From contig DEUP01000001.1 in assembly GCA_002362625.1 (NCBI GenBank), forward strand, positions 9,540 to 73,539: DNA of 64,000 nt. Direction: 5' to 3'. A program made the position numbers and the translations under genes. Numbering within the stretch: the stretch's first letter is position 1; each line of letters starts with the position of its first letter. The stretch is from Clostridiales bacterium UBA3259. Its GTDB lineage: Bacteria > Bacillota_A > Clostridia > Oscillospirales > Oscillospiraceae. The notes below the pieces were generated by a model that saw nothing but the letters and a program-made list of their open reading frames with translations, was not told the origin of the DNA and ran no database searches. Below, piece after piece: positions 8,187-16,817 of this stretch.

Positions 8187-8843
8187 ATGGAGAGAAAGCA
8201 AATTTCAAAGGCGGTTCTGAAACGTCTGCCAGGGTACCTGGCGTATCTGAAATCCATGCCGGAAGACGCGCCTCCCAATATTTCCGCCACGGCCCTGGCC
8301 ACAGCCCTGGGCATGGGAGATGTGCAGGTTCGTAAGGATCTGGCTATGGTTTCCGACGGAGGCCGTCCGAAAATCGGCTATCAGAGGGAAGCGCTGATTT
8401 ACGACATTGAGCAGTTCCTGGGCTATGACAACACCACCGACGCGGTGCTCATTGGCGCGGGAAAGCTGGGACAGGCGCTGATGGCCTACAAGGGCTTTGA
8501 CGAATACGGGCTGAACATTCTGGCGGCCTTTGATCTGTGCCCCAAGAGCAGGAAATCGGAGGAGGGAAAGCCTATCTATCCCATTGCCAGGCTCACCGAC
8601 TTCTGTCACACCAACAAGGTGCTGATGGGAATTATCACCGTTCCCGCCGAATCGGCCCAGAAGGTTGCCAATCAGCTGATCGACTGCGGCATCAAGGCTA
8701 TTTGGAACTTCGCGCCTACGCATTTGGACGTGCCCGGGGGCATTCTGGTGCAGAACGAGAATATGGCCACGTCTCTCGCTGTCCTGTCCGTACATTTGCA
8801 GGCCCAGATCAAGGAAGAAAAGGAAAAGGAAGGGAAAAAGTAA
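8187..8843 (+). CDS. rex: Redox-sensing transcriptional repressor Rex
   Basis: Rex senses the NADH/NAD+ ratio and represses fermentation and respiration genes. The 218-residue protein has an N-terminal winged helix (residues about 5-80, MGDVQVRKDLAM) and a Rossmann NAD(H)-binding domain with GAGKLGQAL near residues 92-100 and a C-terminal swapped helix. Length is typical. No clear Shine-Dalgarno lies close to the ATG, since only GAGG is found 13 bases upstream. A Rex-type palindrome near the start codon suggests autoregulation (inference). Confidence 0.95.
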   Translation: MERKQISKAVLKRLPGYLAYLKSMPEDAPPNISATALATALGMGDVQVRKDLAMVSDGGRPKIGYQREALIYDIEQFLGYDNTTDAVLIGAGKLGQALMAYKGFDEYGLNILAAFDLCPKSRKSEEGKPIYPIARLTDFCHTNKVLMGIITVPAESAQKVANQLIDCGIKAIWNFAPTHLDVPGGILVQNENMATSLAVLSVHLQAQIKEEKEKEGKK

Positions 8844-8871
8844 AAACGGTCTGCCTTGGCAGACCGTTTTT
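8842..8871. terminator. Bidirectional terminator between rex and the DUF975 gene
   Basis: A perfect inverted repeat with 14-base arms (AAAAACGGTCTGCC and its complement) carries A- and T-runs on both sides, so it can stop convergent transcripts from both rex and the DUF975 gene. Confidence 0.88.
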
Positions 8872-8875
8872 ATGC

Positions 8876-9583
8876 TTACAGGTATGTGCTTTTTTGTGCG
8901 GAAATCTGCCGGTAGAAGGCGGTATACGCGGCGTTTTTATACGGATTTAAGAAAAGGTAGCCCAGGTTCATGGTCAGGGCGCAGAGAATTGCCCAGCCGA
9001 TGAAGGTTAGATCCAGAACAAACAGCTCCAGCTTATGACCGTCCATCATTTCCCTGGAGCGGGTGATGGCCTCGGAGGCGGACAGCTCTGGGTGATCTGT
9101 CATGATAAATGGGGTCATGGCATAGCTGAAGGCTTTGATAATGCCGGGGACGATCAGAAGCAGCATCCACAGGAAGACGTAGAGGCTTCTCAGAAAATGC
9201 TGAGTGAAGCCCTGGCCAAAGCGGTAAAACTGGGAGAAAAGATCGCGAAAGGCAATTTCCTTTCCGTCGTGCTGCTTCAGAAGAAAATGAGCATATCCAA
9301 GCTCAAGGGTACCGCGGATGAGAAAGATGACCAGACCAATCAGACTTGCACCAATGGAGATGCCCAGAACATGGAGCAGCACCTGGGGATTCGCATTGTA
9401 GAGAAGCTGGGAGGCATCCTCGTACTTCCTGGTAATTTCCGGCAGGAAGGAGCCTCCTGTAATCAGACCGCCCAGCAGACAGGCGACCGCAGCAACGCCG
9501 ATGGAGATACCCCACTTCCCGGCGAGCTTCTCCCGGGCCGTGGCACGGATGCCCTTAAAGTCCATAACGTTTTCATTTTCCAT
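8876..9583 (-). CDS. DUF975 family membrane protein
   Basis: The protein has 235 residues from the ATG at 9583, chosen because GAAAGGAGG lies 8 bases upstream; the frame is open six codons further. It has a short cytoplasmic N-terminus (about 1-28), then about six hydrophobic segments (VAAVACLLGGLITGG, HVLGISIGASLIGLVIFLI, YVFLWMLLLIVPGII, LTFIGWAILCALTM and others). The SYAMTPFIMTDHPELSASEAI segment is typical of the DUF975 family, whose function is not established. It is monocistronic, with a promoter at 9611-9639 and a shared terminator with rex. Confidence 0.85.
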   Translation of the reverse strand: MENENVMDFKGIRATAREKLAGKWGISIGVAAVACLLGGLITGGSFLPEITRKYEDASQLLYNANPQVLLHVLGISIGASLIGLVIFLIRGTLELGYAHFLLKQHDGKEIAFRDLFSQFYRFGQGFTQHFLRSLYVFLWMLLLIVPGIIKAFSYAMTPFIMTDHPELSASEAITRSREMMDGHKLELFVLDLTFIGWAILCALTMNLGYLFLNPYKNAAYTAFYRQISAQKSTYL

Positions 9584-9610
9584 TTTTCTGCCTCCTTTCA
9601 AGTATACTTT

Positions 9611-9639
9611 ATTATAACTACTTTATGAGAGAAAAGCAA
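9611..9639 (-). promoter_or_regulatory. Sigma-A-like promoter of the DUF975 gene
   Basis: On the minus strand TTGCTT (9639-9634), a 17-bp spacer and TATAAT (9616-9611) precede the gene by 28 bases. Confidence 0.7.
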
Positions 9640-9641
9640 GA

Positions 9642-9678
9642 AAAATGATCCTGCTCTTTTTCAGGGCAGGATCATTTT
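9642..9678 (-). terminator. Terminator of glnS
   Basis: A stem of 12-13 bp (AAAATGATCCTGC paired with GCAGGATCATTTT) and a loop ending in a run of T on the minus strand lies 12 bases after the glnS stop codon. Confidence 0.82.
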
Positions 9679-9689
9679 ATGAACGTTCC

Positions 9690-11369
9690 TTATTTCGCGG
9701 GCTTGAAGGAATCCTTCAGGCTGACGGACCGGTTGAAGACCAGATGGCCGGGGGCGCAGTCCTTGCTGTCGGGGCAGAAGTAGCCCAGACGCATGAACTG
9801 ATAGGAGGCAGGAGCCTTGGCGTCTGCAAGACTGGCTTCCACCTTGCAGCCGGTGAGCACTTCCAGAGAATTGGGGCTCATGCAGCTAAGGAAGTCCTTT
9901 CCGGCAGCGTCGGGATCCGGGTCGTCAAAGAGGTTATCGTACTGGCGAACTTCCGCGTCACAGCAGTTTTCCGCATCCACCCAGTGAATGGTAGCGCCCT
10001 TGACCTTTCGGCCATCGGCGGGATTGCCGCCCCGGGACTCCGGATCATAGGTGGCAAGGACCTCGGTGACATTGCCGTTTTCATCGGTGACACAGCCGGT
10101 GCAGGTAATGAGGTAAGCGCCCTTCAGACGGCATTCGGGGCCGTTGGGGGTCAGCCGCTTATACTTGGGAATAGGCTCCTTCATAAAGTCGTCAGCCTCA
10201 ATCCAGATTTCCCGGGAGAAGGTGACCTGCCGGGTGCCGGCGGCGGGATCGTTGGGGTTATTCTCCACTTCGAAGACTTCGCTCTGACCCTCGGGGTAGT
10301 TGGTGATGGTCAGCTTCACAGGCTTCAGAACCGCCATGACCCGCTGAGCGGTCTCGTTTAAGTCCTCCCGGAGGCAGTGCTCCAGGAAGGCGTACTCGAT
10401 GGTGTTGGGGCTCTTGGCCACGCCCACCCGGTCACAGAAGTTGCGGATGGCGGCGGGGGTATAGCCACGGCGGCGGAGGCCGCACAGGGTGGGCATCCGG
10501 GGATCGTCCCAGCCGGAGACGTAGCCGTTTTCCACCAGGGCACGGAGCTTCCGCTTACTCAGAACGGTATGGTCGATGCCCAGCCGGGCGAACTCGATCT
10601 GACGGGGATGATGGGGCACGGACACGTTTTCCACCACCCAGTTGTACAGGGGACGGTGGTTCTCAAATTCCAGGGAGCACAGGGAGTGGGTGATGCCCTC
10701 CAAAGCGTCCTGAATGGGGTGGGCAAAGTCGTACATGGGGTAGATGCACCACTTGTCCCCCTGACGGTGATGGTGCATATGCCGGATCCGGTAGATCACC
10801 GGGTCACGCATGTTGAAGTTGCCGGAGGCCAGATCGATCTTAGCCCGGAGGGTATACCTGTTGTCCTCGAACTCCCCGGCCCGCATCCGGGCGAACAGGT
10901 CAAGGCTTTCCTCAATGGGCCGATCCCGCCAGGGAGACTTGGCAGGGGTGTTCAGGTCGCCCCGATACGCCTTGAATTCCTCGGGGGTCAGCTCGCAGAC
11001 GTAGGCCAGGCCCTTCTTAATCAGCTCCACGGCGTACTCGTAGTCCTTCTCAAAGTAGTCGGAGCCATAGAAGAACCGGTCGCCCCAGTCGAAGCCCAGC
11101 CAGTGGATATCCTCCTGAATGGCTTCCACGAACTCCACGTCCTCCTTGGTGGGGTTGGTGTCGTCCATGCGAAGATTGCACAGGCCGCCGTACTTTTCGG
11201 CGGTGCCGAAGTCGATGATCAGGGCCTTGCAGTGGCCGATGTGCAGATACCCGTTGGGTTCCGGCGGGAACCGGGTGTGAACGGTCTGACCGGCGTAGCG
11301 TCCGCCCTCGGCGATGTCTTCATCGATAAAGGCGTGGATGAAGTTTTTGCTTTCGGTAATCTCAGCCAT
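9690..11369 (-). CDS. glnS: Glutaminyl-tRNA synthetase
   Basis: A class I synthetase that charges tRNA-Gln directly. The 559-residue protein shows the HIGH motif (GYLHIGHCKA, about residue 41), the Gln-type RFPPEPNG start of the Rossmann fold, a KMSKS variant VLSKR near residue 270, and the C-terminal two beta-barrel anticodon-binding region from about 345. It is longer than a discriminating GluRS and carries the GlnRS-type signatures. GGAAGT lies before the ATG. It stands alone between pyrH and the DUF975 gene. Many Clostridia instead use GatCAB; this gene implies the direct route is available. Confidence 0.95.
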   Translation of the reverse strand: MAEITESKNFIHAFIDEDIAEGGRYAGQTVHTRFPPEPNGYLHIGHCKALIIDFGTAEKYGGLCNLRMDDTNPTKEDVEFVEAIQEDIHWLGFDWGDRFFYGSDYFEKDYEYAVELIKKGLAYVCELTPEEFKAYRGDLNTPAKSPWRDRPIEESLDLFARMRAGEFEDNRYTLRAKIDLASGNFNMRDPVIYRIRHMHHHRQGDKWCIYPMYDFAHPIQDALEGITHSLCSLEFENHRPLYNWVVENVSVPHHPRQIEFARLGIDHTVLSKRKLRALVENGYVSGWDDPRMPTLCGLRRRGYTPAAIRNFCDRVGVAKSPNTIEYAFLEHCLREDLNETAQRVMAVLKPVKLTITNYPEGQSEVFEVENNPNDPAAGTRQVTFSREIWIEADDFMKEPIPKYKRLTPNGPECRLKGAYLITCTGCVTDENGNVTEVLATYDPESRGGNPADGRKVKGATIHWVDAENCCDAEVRQYDNLFDDPDPDAAGKDFLSCMSPNSLEVLTGCKVEASLADAKAPASYQFMRLGYFCPDSKDCAPGHLVFNRSVSLKDSFKPAK

Positions 11370-11414
11370 AGATATACTTCCTCTCTTCTGTCACAGTTTT
11401 CCTAAGTTTAGGTC

Positions 11415-11443
11415 ATTATAAACCATTCCAGGCGGTTTTGCAA
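11415..11443 (-). promoter_or_regulatory. Promoter of glnS
   Basis: On the minus strand TTGCAA (11443-11438), a 17-bp spacer and TATAAT (11420-11415) lie 46 bases upstream of the start codon. No T-box specifier structure was recognised in the short leader. Confidence 0.7.
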
Positions 11444-11557
11444 CAGAAAAACCAGCCAGAATCGGAATCCGGACGGGTTTCTTCTGTGTGAAAAATGCAC
11501 GAAGCCGGAAAGATTGTGAAAAAACAGAAAACATTTTAAGAAATCTTAAAATTATGG

Positions 11558-11586
11558 TTGTCAATTGACGCAACTTATATTAAAAT
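11558..11586 (+). promoter_or_regulatory. Promoter of the pyrH operon
   Basis: TTGTCA (11558-11563) and TAAAAT (11581-11586) are 17 bp apart, 29 bases before the pyrH ATG, in an A+T-rich stretch. Confidence 0.65.
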
Positions 11587-11615
11587 AAGTAAGGATAAAT
11601 AAAGGAGTGAGAGAA

Positions 11616-12344
11616 ATGAACGAGATCAGATACAAGCGTATCCTGCTGAAGCTCAGCGGTGAGGCTTTGGGTGAGAATATTCCCGGAAACGGGGCTATGG
11701 GTCTGGACTTCCGGAAGATCCATGAAGTGTGCGGCGTGATCCGGCAGTGCCACGATCTGGGCGTGCAGATTGGCCTGGTCATTGGCGGCGGCAATTTCTG
11801 GCGGGGCGTGAAGAACGGCAGCGGCAAGCTGCAGCGCTCCCACGGCGATGCCATGGGGATGCTGGCCACGGTGATGAACGCCATCGCGGTGGCGGATGTG
11901 CTGGAGCAGCACGGTATGGACGCCAGAGTGCTCAGTGCCGTGGAGATGAACAAGTTCACCGAGTACTTTACCCGGGATCGGGCTGACCGTTACTTAAATG
12001 AGGGCAAGGTGGTGATCTTCGCCGCCGGTACGGGCAACCCTTATTTTTCCACGGACACCGGCGCTGTGCTCCGGGGCGTGGAAATCGAGGCGGACGCCAT
12101 CCTGATGGCCAAGAACATCGACGCCATCTATTCCGCCGATCCCCACAAGGATCCGACTGCTGTCCGCTACAGCAGGCTCACCTACGACAAGGTGCTGGCA
12201 GACCATTTAAAGGCAACGGATTCCACGGCCATGACCCTGGCTATGGACAACAATATGCCCATGGTGTGCTTTGCCCTGAACCCGCCTGAGAATATCATCC
12301 GCGTGGTACGCGGCGAAGAAATCGGTACGACCGTAACAATCTAA
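11616..12344 (+). CDS. pyrH: UMP kinase
   Basis: PyrH phosphorylates UMP to UDP in pyrimidine nucleotide synthesis; it belongs to the amino-acid kinase fold. The 242-residue product shows KRILLKLSGEALGE at the N-terminus, the glycine-rich GLVIGGGNFWRG, and the ATFAAGTGNPYFSTDT-type nucleotide site (here IFAAGTGNPYFSTDT). The ATG at 11616 is preferred over a GTG nine bases upstream because AAAGGAG is eight bases before it. It heads the conserved pyrH-frr-uppS-cdsA cluster. Confidence 0.97.
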   Translation: MNEIRYKRILLKLSGEALGENIPGNGAMGLDFRKIHEVCGVIRQCHDLGVQIGLVIGGGNFWRGVKNGSGKLQRSHGDAMGMLATVMNAIAVADVLEQHGMDARVLSAVEMNKFTEYFTRDRADRYLNEGKVVIFAAGTGNPYFSTDTGAVLRGVEIEADAILMAKNIDAIYSADPHKDPTAVRYSRLTYDKVLADHLKATDSTAMTLAMDNNMPMVCFALNPPENIIRVVRGEEIGTTVTI

Positions 12345-12357
12345 GGAGGAGAAAACA

Positions 12358-12912
12358 ATGGCTGTTAATTTTAAGGAATATGAGAAGAGAATGGGCAAGG
12401 CCCTGGATCATCTGGATGAGGAGTTCGGCGCCGTCCGTGCCGGCCGTGCCAACGCCAAGGTTCTGGATCGGATCACCGTGGAATACTACGGCAGTGAGAC
12501 GCCCCTGAACGGCGTTGCCACCATTTCCACCCCTGACGCCCGCACCCTGGTGGTGCAGCCCTGGGATACCAAGCTCTTAAAGGACATTCAGAAGGCCATT
12601 CAGGTCTCTGATCTGGGCATCAACCCCCAGAATGACGGCCGGGTCATTCGCCTGGTGTTCCCCCAGCTGACGGAGGAGCGTCGTAAGGATCTGGTCAAGC
12701 AGGTGAGAAAGCTCTCGGAGGAAGCCAAGGTCGCCATGCGGAACATCCGCCGGGACGGCATGGACTATGTGAAGAAGCTGAAGAAGAACAGCGAGATCAC
12801 CGAGGACGACCAGAAGAAGGCGGAGAAGGATCTTCAGGAGCTGCTGGACAAGATGATCAAGAAGGCCGACGCCGCCCTTGCCGCCAAGGAAAAGGAACTG
12901 ATGAGTCTTTAA
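12358..12912 (+). CDS. frr: Ribosome recycling factor
   Basis: Frr splits post-termination ribosomes together with EF-G. At 184 residues it is the standard length. Recognisable are EEFGAVRAGRANAKVLDRI near the N-terminus, the VQPWD segment and the long basic helix VRKLSEEAKVAMRNIRRDGM. It follows pyrH by 13 bases behind AAGGAGG, the usual order in Bacteria. Confidence 0.98.
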   Translation: MAVNFKEYEKRMGKALDHLDEEFGAVRAGRANAKVLDRITVEYYGSETPLNGVATISTPDARTLVVQPWDTKLLKDIQKAIQVSDLGINPQNDGRVIRLVFPQLTEERRKDLVKQVRKLSEEAKVAMRNIRRDGMDYVKKLKKNSEITEDDQKKAEKDLQELLDKMIKKADAALAAKEKELMSL

Positions 12913-12924
12913 GATGCCAAAAAG

Positions 12925-12944
12925 GGGAGGGGCTTGCCCCTCCC
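12925..12944 (+). other. Stem-loop between frr and uppS
   Basis: Perfect 8-bp arms GGGAGGGG / CCCCTCCC close a CTTG loop 13 bases after the frr stop codon. No T-run follows, so it is more likely an mRNA-stability or processing hairpin than a full terminator. Confidence 0.5.
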
Positions 12945-12987
12945 TAAAGCTGAAAAATGAAAAAGTATGCATGGAAAGAGGTGCCCT

Positions 12988-13701
12988 ATGGCTCTTTCTG
13001 AAAAACCTGTGCCGCCCAGGCACATTGCCATCATCATGGACGGCAACGGCCGCTGGGCAAAGCAGCGGGGACTGCCCCGCACGGCCGGACATGCCGCAGG
13101 CGCGGAATCCTTCCGGCGTATCGCAAACTATTGCCGTACCATCGGCGTTCGCTATCTGACGGTTTACGCCTTTTCTACAGAGAACTGGAAACGCTCTGCC
13201 GACGAAGTGGCGGGAATCATGAAGCTCCTGCGCCGCTATCTGGAGGAAGCGCTGCGGGATATGGAAAAGAACCGGGTCTGTTTCCGATTCTTTGGGGACC
13301 TGAGCAAGCTCAGTCCGGAACTGCAAAAGCTATGCCGGGATGCGGAGAACCGGTCTAAGGACTATGACGTGCAGGTCAATTTCTGCCTGAACTACGGAGG
13401 ACGGGATGAGATCGTTCACGCCGCCCGGCAGTTTGCCGAAGATGTGGCGGCTGGGAAAATGCGGCCGGAGGATCTGACGGAGGCGCTGTTCTCCACCTAC
13501 CTCTATTCCAGGGATGTGCCGGACCCCGAATTGATCATTCGTCCTTCGGGAGAATTGCGCACAAGCAACTTCCTGCCCTGGCAGTCCGCGTACTCAGAAT
13601 ATGTGTTCATGAATGTACTGTGGCCCGATTTTTCACCGGAGCATCTGGATCAGGCCATTGCAGAATATCACCGGCGAAATCGCCGCTTTGGAGGGACATA
13701 G
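12988..13701 (+). CDS. uppS: Isoprenyl transferase (undecaprenyl diphosphate synthase)
   Basis: A cis-prenyltransferase that builds the C55 lipid carrier for cell-wall synthesis from FPP and IPP. From the ATG at 12988 (behind AAAGAGGTG) the protein has 237 residues. The signature HIAIIMDGNGRWAKQRGLPR with the catalytic Asp, the TVYAFSTENWKR segment and the C-terminal LIIRPSGELRTSNFLPWQSA with the Mg2+ site and YSEYVF are all present. It lies in the pyrH operon and is followed four bases later by cdsA. Confidence 0.97.
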   Translation: MALSEKPVPPRHIAIIMDGNGRWAKQRGLPRTAGHAAGAESFRRIANYCRTIGVRYLTVYAFSTENWKRSADEVAGIMKLLRRYLEEALRDMEKNRVCFRFFGDLSKLSPELQKLCRDAENRSKDYDVQVNFCLNYGGRDEIVHAARQFAEDVAAGKMRPEDLTEALFSTYLYSRDVPDPELIIRPSGELRTSNFLPWQSAYSEYVFMNVLWPDFSPEHLDQAIAEYHRRNRRFGGT

Positions 13702-13705
13702 AAAC

Positions 13706-14524
13706 ATGAAAACCCGTATTATTTCCGCGGCGGTGCTGGTGCCGGTTTTATTCATCATTCTTTTGGCAGCACCTGAAATCCTGGCGGCTCTGGTTTTGGG
13801 TATCCTGCTGGCCATTGCCGCCTATGAGCTGCTGTACCGCACTGGCCTTGTTAAGCAGGTGCGGCTGGTGGCCTATGCCGCGGTTATGGCATTTGCCATT
13901 TCCATGTGGAGCTACTGGGGCTCTGCCAGAGCCTATTTTCTGCTGATGCTTATTGTTTTCTATGGGCTGATGTTCATGGAAATGATGCTGGATCACATCA
14001 AGGTGCATTTTGAAACGGTGGGCATGTGCTTTGTGGCGGGCTTCATCATTCCCTACATGCTCAGCGCCCTGATCCGGATTCTGATGCTGAACAACATTGG
14101 ACGGTATGTGGTTCTGATTCCCTTTGTGGTAGCCTTCACCTCCGACGCGGGGGCTTACTTTGTGGGTTTGAAATTTGGCAAGCACAAGCTTGCCCCGGTG
14201 GTCAGCCCCAACAAAACCATTGAGGGCGTTCTGGGCGGTATGGCATCCGCAACGGTTTGTATGCTGATTTACGCCTTTATTCTGGATCTGCCTCTGCGGT
14301 GCAATGTGAACTATGGCTTCGCCATTCTCTATGGCCTGGTCGGCTCCCTGGTCGGCACCTTCGGCGACCTGTGCTTCTCCGTGATTAAGCGGCAGACCGG
14401 CATCAAGGATTACGGGAATCTGATTCCCGGCCACGGTGGTGTGCTGGATCGGTTCGACTCGCTGACGCTGGTCGCGCCTCTGATGGAAGTGCTGATTTTG
14501 CTGATGCCCATTATTATTTCGTAA
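13706..14524 (+). CDS. cdsA: Phosphatidate cytidylyltransferase
   Basis: CdsA makes CDP-diacylglycerol from phosphatidic acid and CTP in the membrane. From the ATG at 13706 the protein has 272 residues with about seven or eight hydrophobic segments. The C-terminal family signature is intact: SVIKRQTGIKDYGNLIPGHG followed by GVLDRFDS. The frame extends 31 codons upstream inside uppS, but the conserved N-terminus MKTRIISAAV and GGAGGG mark the chosen start. Confidence 0.96.
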   Translation: MKTRIISAAVLVPVLFIILLAAPEILAALVLGILLAIAAYELLYRTGLVKQVRLVAYAAVMAFAISMWSYWGSARAYFLLMLIVFYGLMFMEMMLDHIKVHFETVGMCFVAGFIIPYMLSALIRILMLNNIGRYVVLIPFVVAFTSDAGAYFVGLKFGKHKLAPVVSPNKTIEGVLGGMASATVCMLIYAFILDLPLRCNVNYGFAILYGLVGSLVGTFGDLCFSVIKRQTGIKDYGNLIPGHGGVLDRFDSLTLVAPLMEVLILLMPIIIS

Positions 14525-14535
14525 AGGAACATCAT

Positions 14536-15708
14536 ATGGTACATTGTGTAAGCATTCTCGGCTCCACCGGCTCCATTGGGAGACAATCCCTGGATGTGAT
14601 CAGCCGATTGCCTGATATTCAGGTGGCTGCCCTGACGGCAGGCTCCAGCGTGGAGCGGATGGAGGAGCAGTGCCGCGTCTTTCATCCAAAGCTTGCGGTT
14701 ATGGCAACGGAAGAAGGGGCCAAGGACCTGGAATCCAGAATCCGTGACCTGCAAACCAAGGTAACTTGGGGAGAAGAAGGACTGCTGGAAGCCGCTGCCA
14801 TGGAGGAGGCCGACTGCGTGATTACCGCAGTGGTGGGCATGGTGGGTTTGAAGCCTACCCTGGCCGCCATCCGGGCAGGGAAGCGAATCGGTCTTGCCAA
14901 CAAGGAGACGCTGGTCTGCGCCGGAGAGCTGGTTATGGGAGAGGCGGAAAAATACGGGGCGGAGATCATCCCTGTGGATTCCGAGCATTCCGCCATTTTC
15001 CAGTGCCTCATGGGAAGCCGCGACAGGCGGGAGATCAAACGTCTGATTTTGACCTGCTCCGGCGGGCCCTTCTTCGGGAAAAAGGCGGAGGAGCTGAAAA
15101 CCGTAACCAAGGCCGACGCCCTGAAGCATCCCAACTGGAAGATGGGAGCGAAGATCACTATTGACTGCGCCACATTGATGAATAAGGGACTGGAGGTTAT
15201 TGAGGCCATGCGGCTGTACCGGGTGCCCCTCCAGAAGGTGGATGTGGTCATCCATCGGCAGAGCATCGTTCACAGCATGGTGGAATTTACAGATGGGGCG
15301 ATCATGGCCCAGCTGGGCACCCCGGATATGCGGCTGCCCATTCAGCTGGCTCTGACCTACCCGAAACGGATTCCCTGCCCGGTGGAGCCTCTGGACCTGC
15401 TCAGCTGCGGCAGTCTGTCCTTTCAGAAGCCGGATGTGGAGAGCTTTCCCTGTCTGAAGCTGGCTTACCAATGCGCGAAGCGGGGCGGTACGGTCTGTCC
15501 TGCCATGAACGGGGCCAATGAGGAAGCGGTGGCGATGTTCCTTCGGGACGAGATCGGCTTCTATGATATCTATGCCCTGGTATCCCAGGCGGTGGAGATG
15601 GTGCCCTTTGTGGGAAAACCCACCCTGGAGGAGATCCTGGAAAGCGACCGCCTGGCACGGGACGCGGTGCGAAAGCTGTCCCGGGAGAAGTACAGAAGCT
15701 GGGTATAA
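14536..15708 (+). CDS. dxr: 1-deoxy-D-xylulose 5-phosphate reductoisomerase
   Basis: Dxr commits DXP to the MEP isoprenoid pathway (NADPH, divalent metal). The 390-residue protein begins with the NADPH site SILGSTGSIGRQSLDVI, contains the metal and substrate residues in IPVDSEHSAIFQCL and the loop WKMGAKITIDCATLMNKGLE, and ends in the helical C-terminal domain. Together with ispG (16.8 kb) and ispE (42.3 kb) it shows the organism uses the MEP pathway. It sits 12 bases after cdsA. Confidence 0.97.
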   Translation: MVHCVSILGSTGSIGRQSLDVISRLPDIQVAALTAGSSVERMEEQCRVFHPKLAVMATEEGAKDLESRIRDLQTKVTWGEEGLLEAAAMEEADCVITAVVGMVGLKPTLAAIRAGKRIGLANKETLVCAGELVMGEAEKYGAEIIPVDSEHSAIFQCLMGSRDRREIKRLILTCSGGPFFGKKAEELKTVTKADALKHPNWKMGAKITIDCATLMNKGLEVIEAMRLYRVPLQKVDVVIHRQSIVHSMVEFTDGAIMAQLGTPDMRLPIQLALTYPKRIPCPVEPLDLLSCGSLSFQKPDVESFPCLKLAYQCAKRGGTVCPAMNGANEEAVAMFLRDEIGFYDIYALVSQAVEMVPFVGKPTLEEILESDRLARDAVRKLSREKYRSWV

Positions 15709-15750
15709 TAAAATGAGGGCTTCTCAACTTTAAGCGAGGCGATTGATTTT

Positions 15751-16812
15751 ATGAGCATTTTGTTTGCGATTCTGCTGTTTAGTTTCCTGATTTTCATTCA
15801 CGAGCTGGGCCACTTTGTGGCAGCCAAGCTGTCCGGCGTTCAGGTCAACGAGTTTGCCCTGTTCATGGGCCCGGCGCTGCTGCAAAAGCAGAAGGGGGAG
15901 ACGCTGTACTCCCTTCGTCTGATCCCCATTGGCGGCTACTGCGCCATGGAAGGGGAGGACGGCGGCAGCGATAATCCACGATCCTTTGACAAGGCCGCCT
16001 GGTGGAAGCGCCTGATCATTCTGGTGGCCGGCGCCGCCATGAATTTCCTGGTGGGCGTGCTGCTGATGGTGATTGTATCCATGCCGGTGCAGCGGACGGT
16101 GATTCCCGTCATTTCCTCCTTTGAGGAATACGCCACCCTGAATGGCCAGGATGGTCTTCGGGAGGGAGACCGGGTGCTGAAGGTGGACGGGGAGAGGCTG
16201 TACACCCAGTCGGATTTCTCCCTGATTCTGAACCTGAATCCCGGGGATACCCATGATCTGGTGGTGGAACGGGATGGCCGGAAGGTGGTTCTGAACGACC
16301 TGAAAATGGAAAAGCATCCGGTTACCGATGAAAATGGGAACACCAACATGCTCTATGGCATGAATTTTACCATCGCGGAGCTGAGCCTGGGGGAGAGGCT
16401 TCACTACGGCTGGATGCGCTCCCTGGATTCCGTGCGTCTGGTGCGGCTGAGTCTGCAAATGCTCCTCACCGGTCAGGCGGGATTTTCCGATATGTCCGGA
16501 CCTGTGGGCATCGTTCAGCAGATGTCTGTTGTGGCGGACGCGTCGCCCTCACGGTTCGCGGCGCTGATGAACCTTCTGTATTTTGGCGGCTTCATTGCCA
16601 TCAACCTGGCGGTGATGAACCTGCTGCCCATTCCGGCGCTGGACGGCGGACGGGTATTCTGCCTGCTGGTGACGGCGGCGGTGGAAGGGATCACCCATAA
16701 AAAGATCAATCCCAAATATGAGGGATATATCCACGGTACCGGTATGATTTTGCTGCTGGGCCTGATGGCCATGGTGATGTTTAAAGATATTTTCGTGCTG
16801 TTCAAGGGGTGA
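15751..16812 (+). CDS. rseP: RIP metalloprotease RseP (site-2 protease)
   Basis: An intramembrane zinc protease of the S2P family (RasP in Bacillus) that cleaves anti-sigma factors and remnant signal peptides. The 353-residue protein shows HExxH in the first membrane segment (FIHELGHFVAAKL, about residues 16-28), a PDZ domain around residues 130-200 (GLREGDRVLKVDGE), and the second metal motif NLLPIPALDGGRVF near 290. Usual place between dxr and ispG. Its local clients could include an anti-sigma factor, such as a regulator of the ECF sigma factor at 35.6 kb, but nothing in the sequence proves this. Confidence 0.95.
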   Translation: MSILFAILLFSFLIFIHELGHFVAAKLSGVQVNEFALFMGPALLQKQKGETLYSLRLIPIGGYCAMEGEDGGSDNPRSFDKAAWWKRLIILVAGAAMNFLVGVLLMVIVSMPVQRTVIPVISSFEEYATLNGQDGLREGDRVLKVDGERLYTQSDFSLILNLNPGDTHDLVVERDGRKVVLNDLKMEKHPVTDENGNTNMLYGMNFTIAELSLGERLHYGWMRSLDSVRLVRLSLQMLLTGQAGFSDMSGPVGIVQQMSVVADASPSRFAALMNLLYFGGFIAINLAVMNLLPIPALDGGRVFCLLVTAAVEGITHKKINPKYEGYIHGTGMILLLGLMAMVMFKDIFVLFKG

Positions 16813-16817
16813 AGAGA

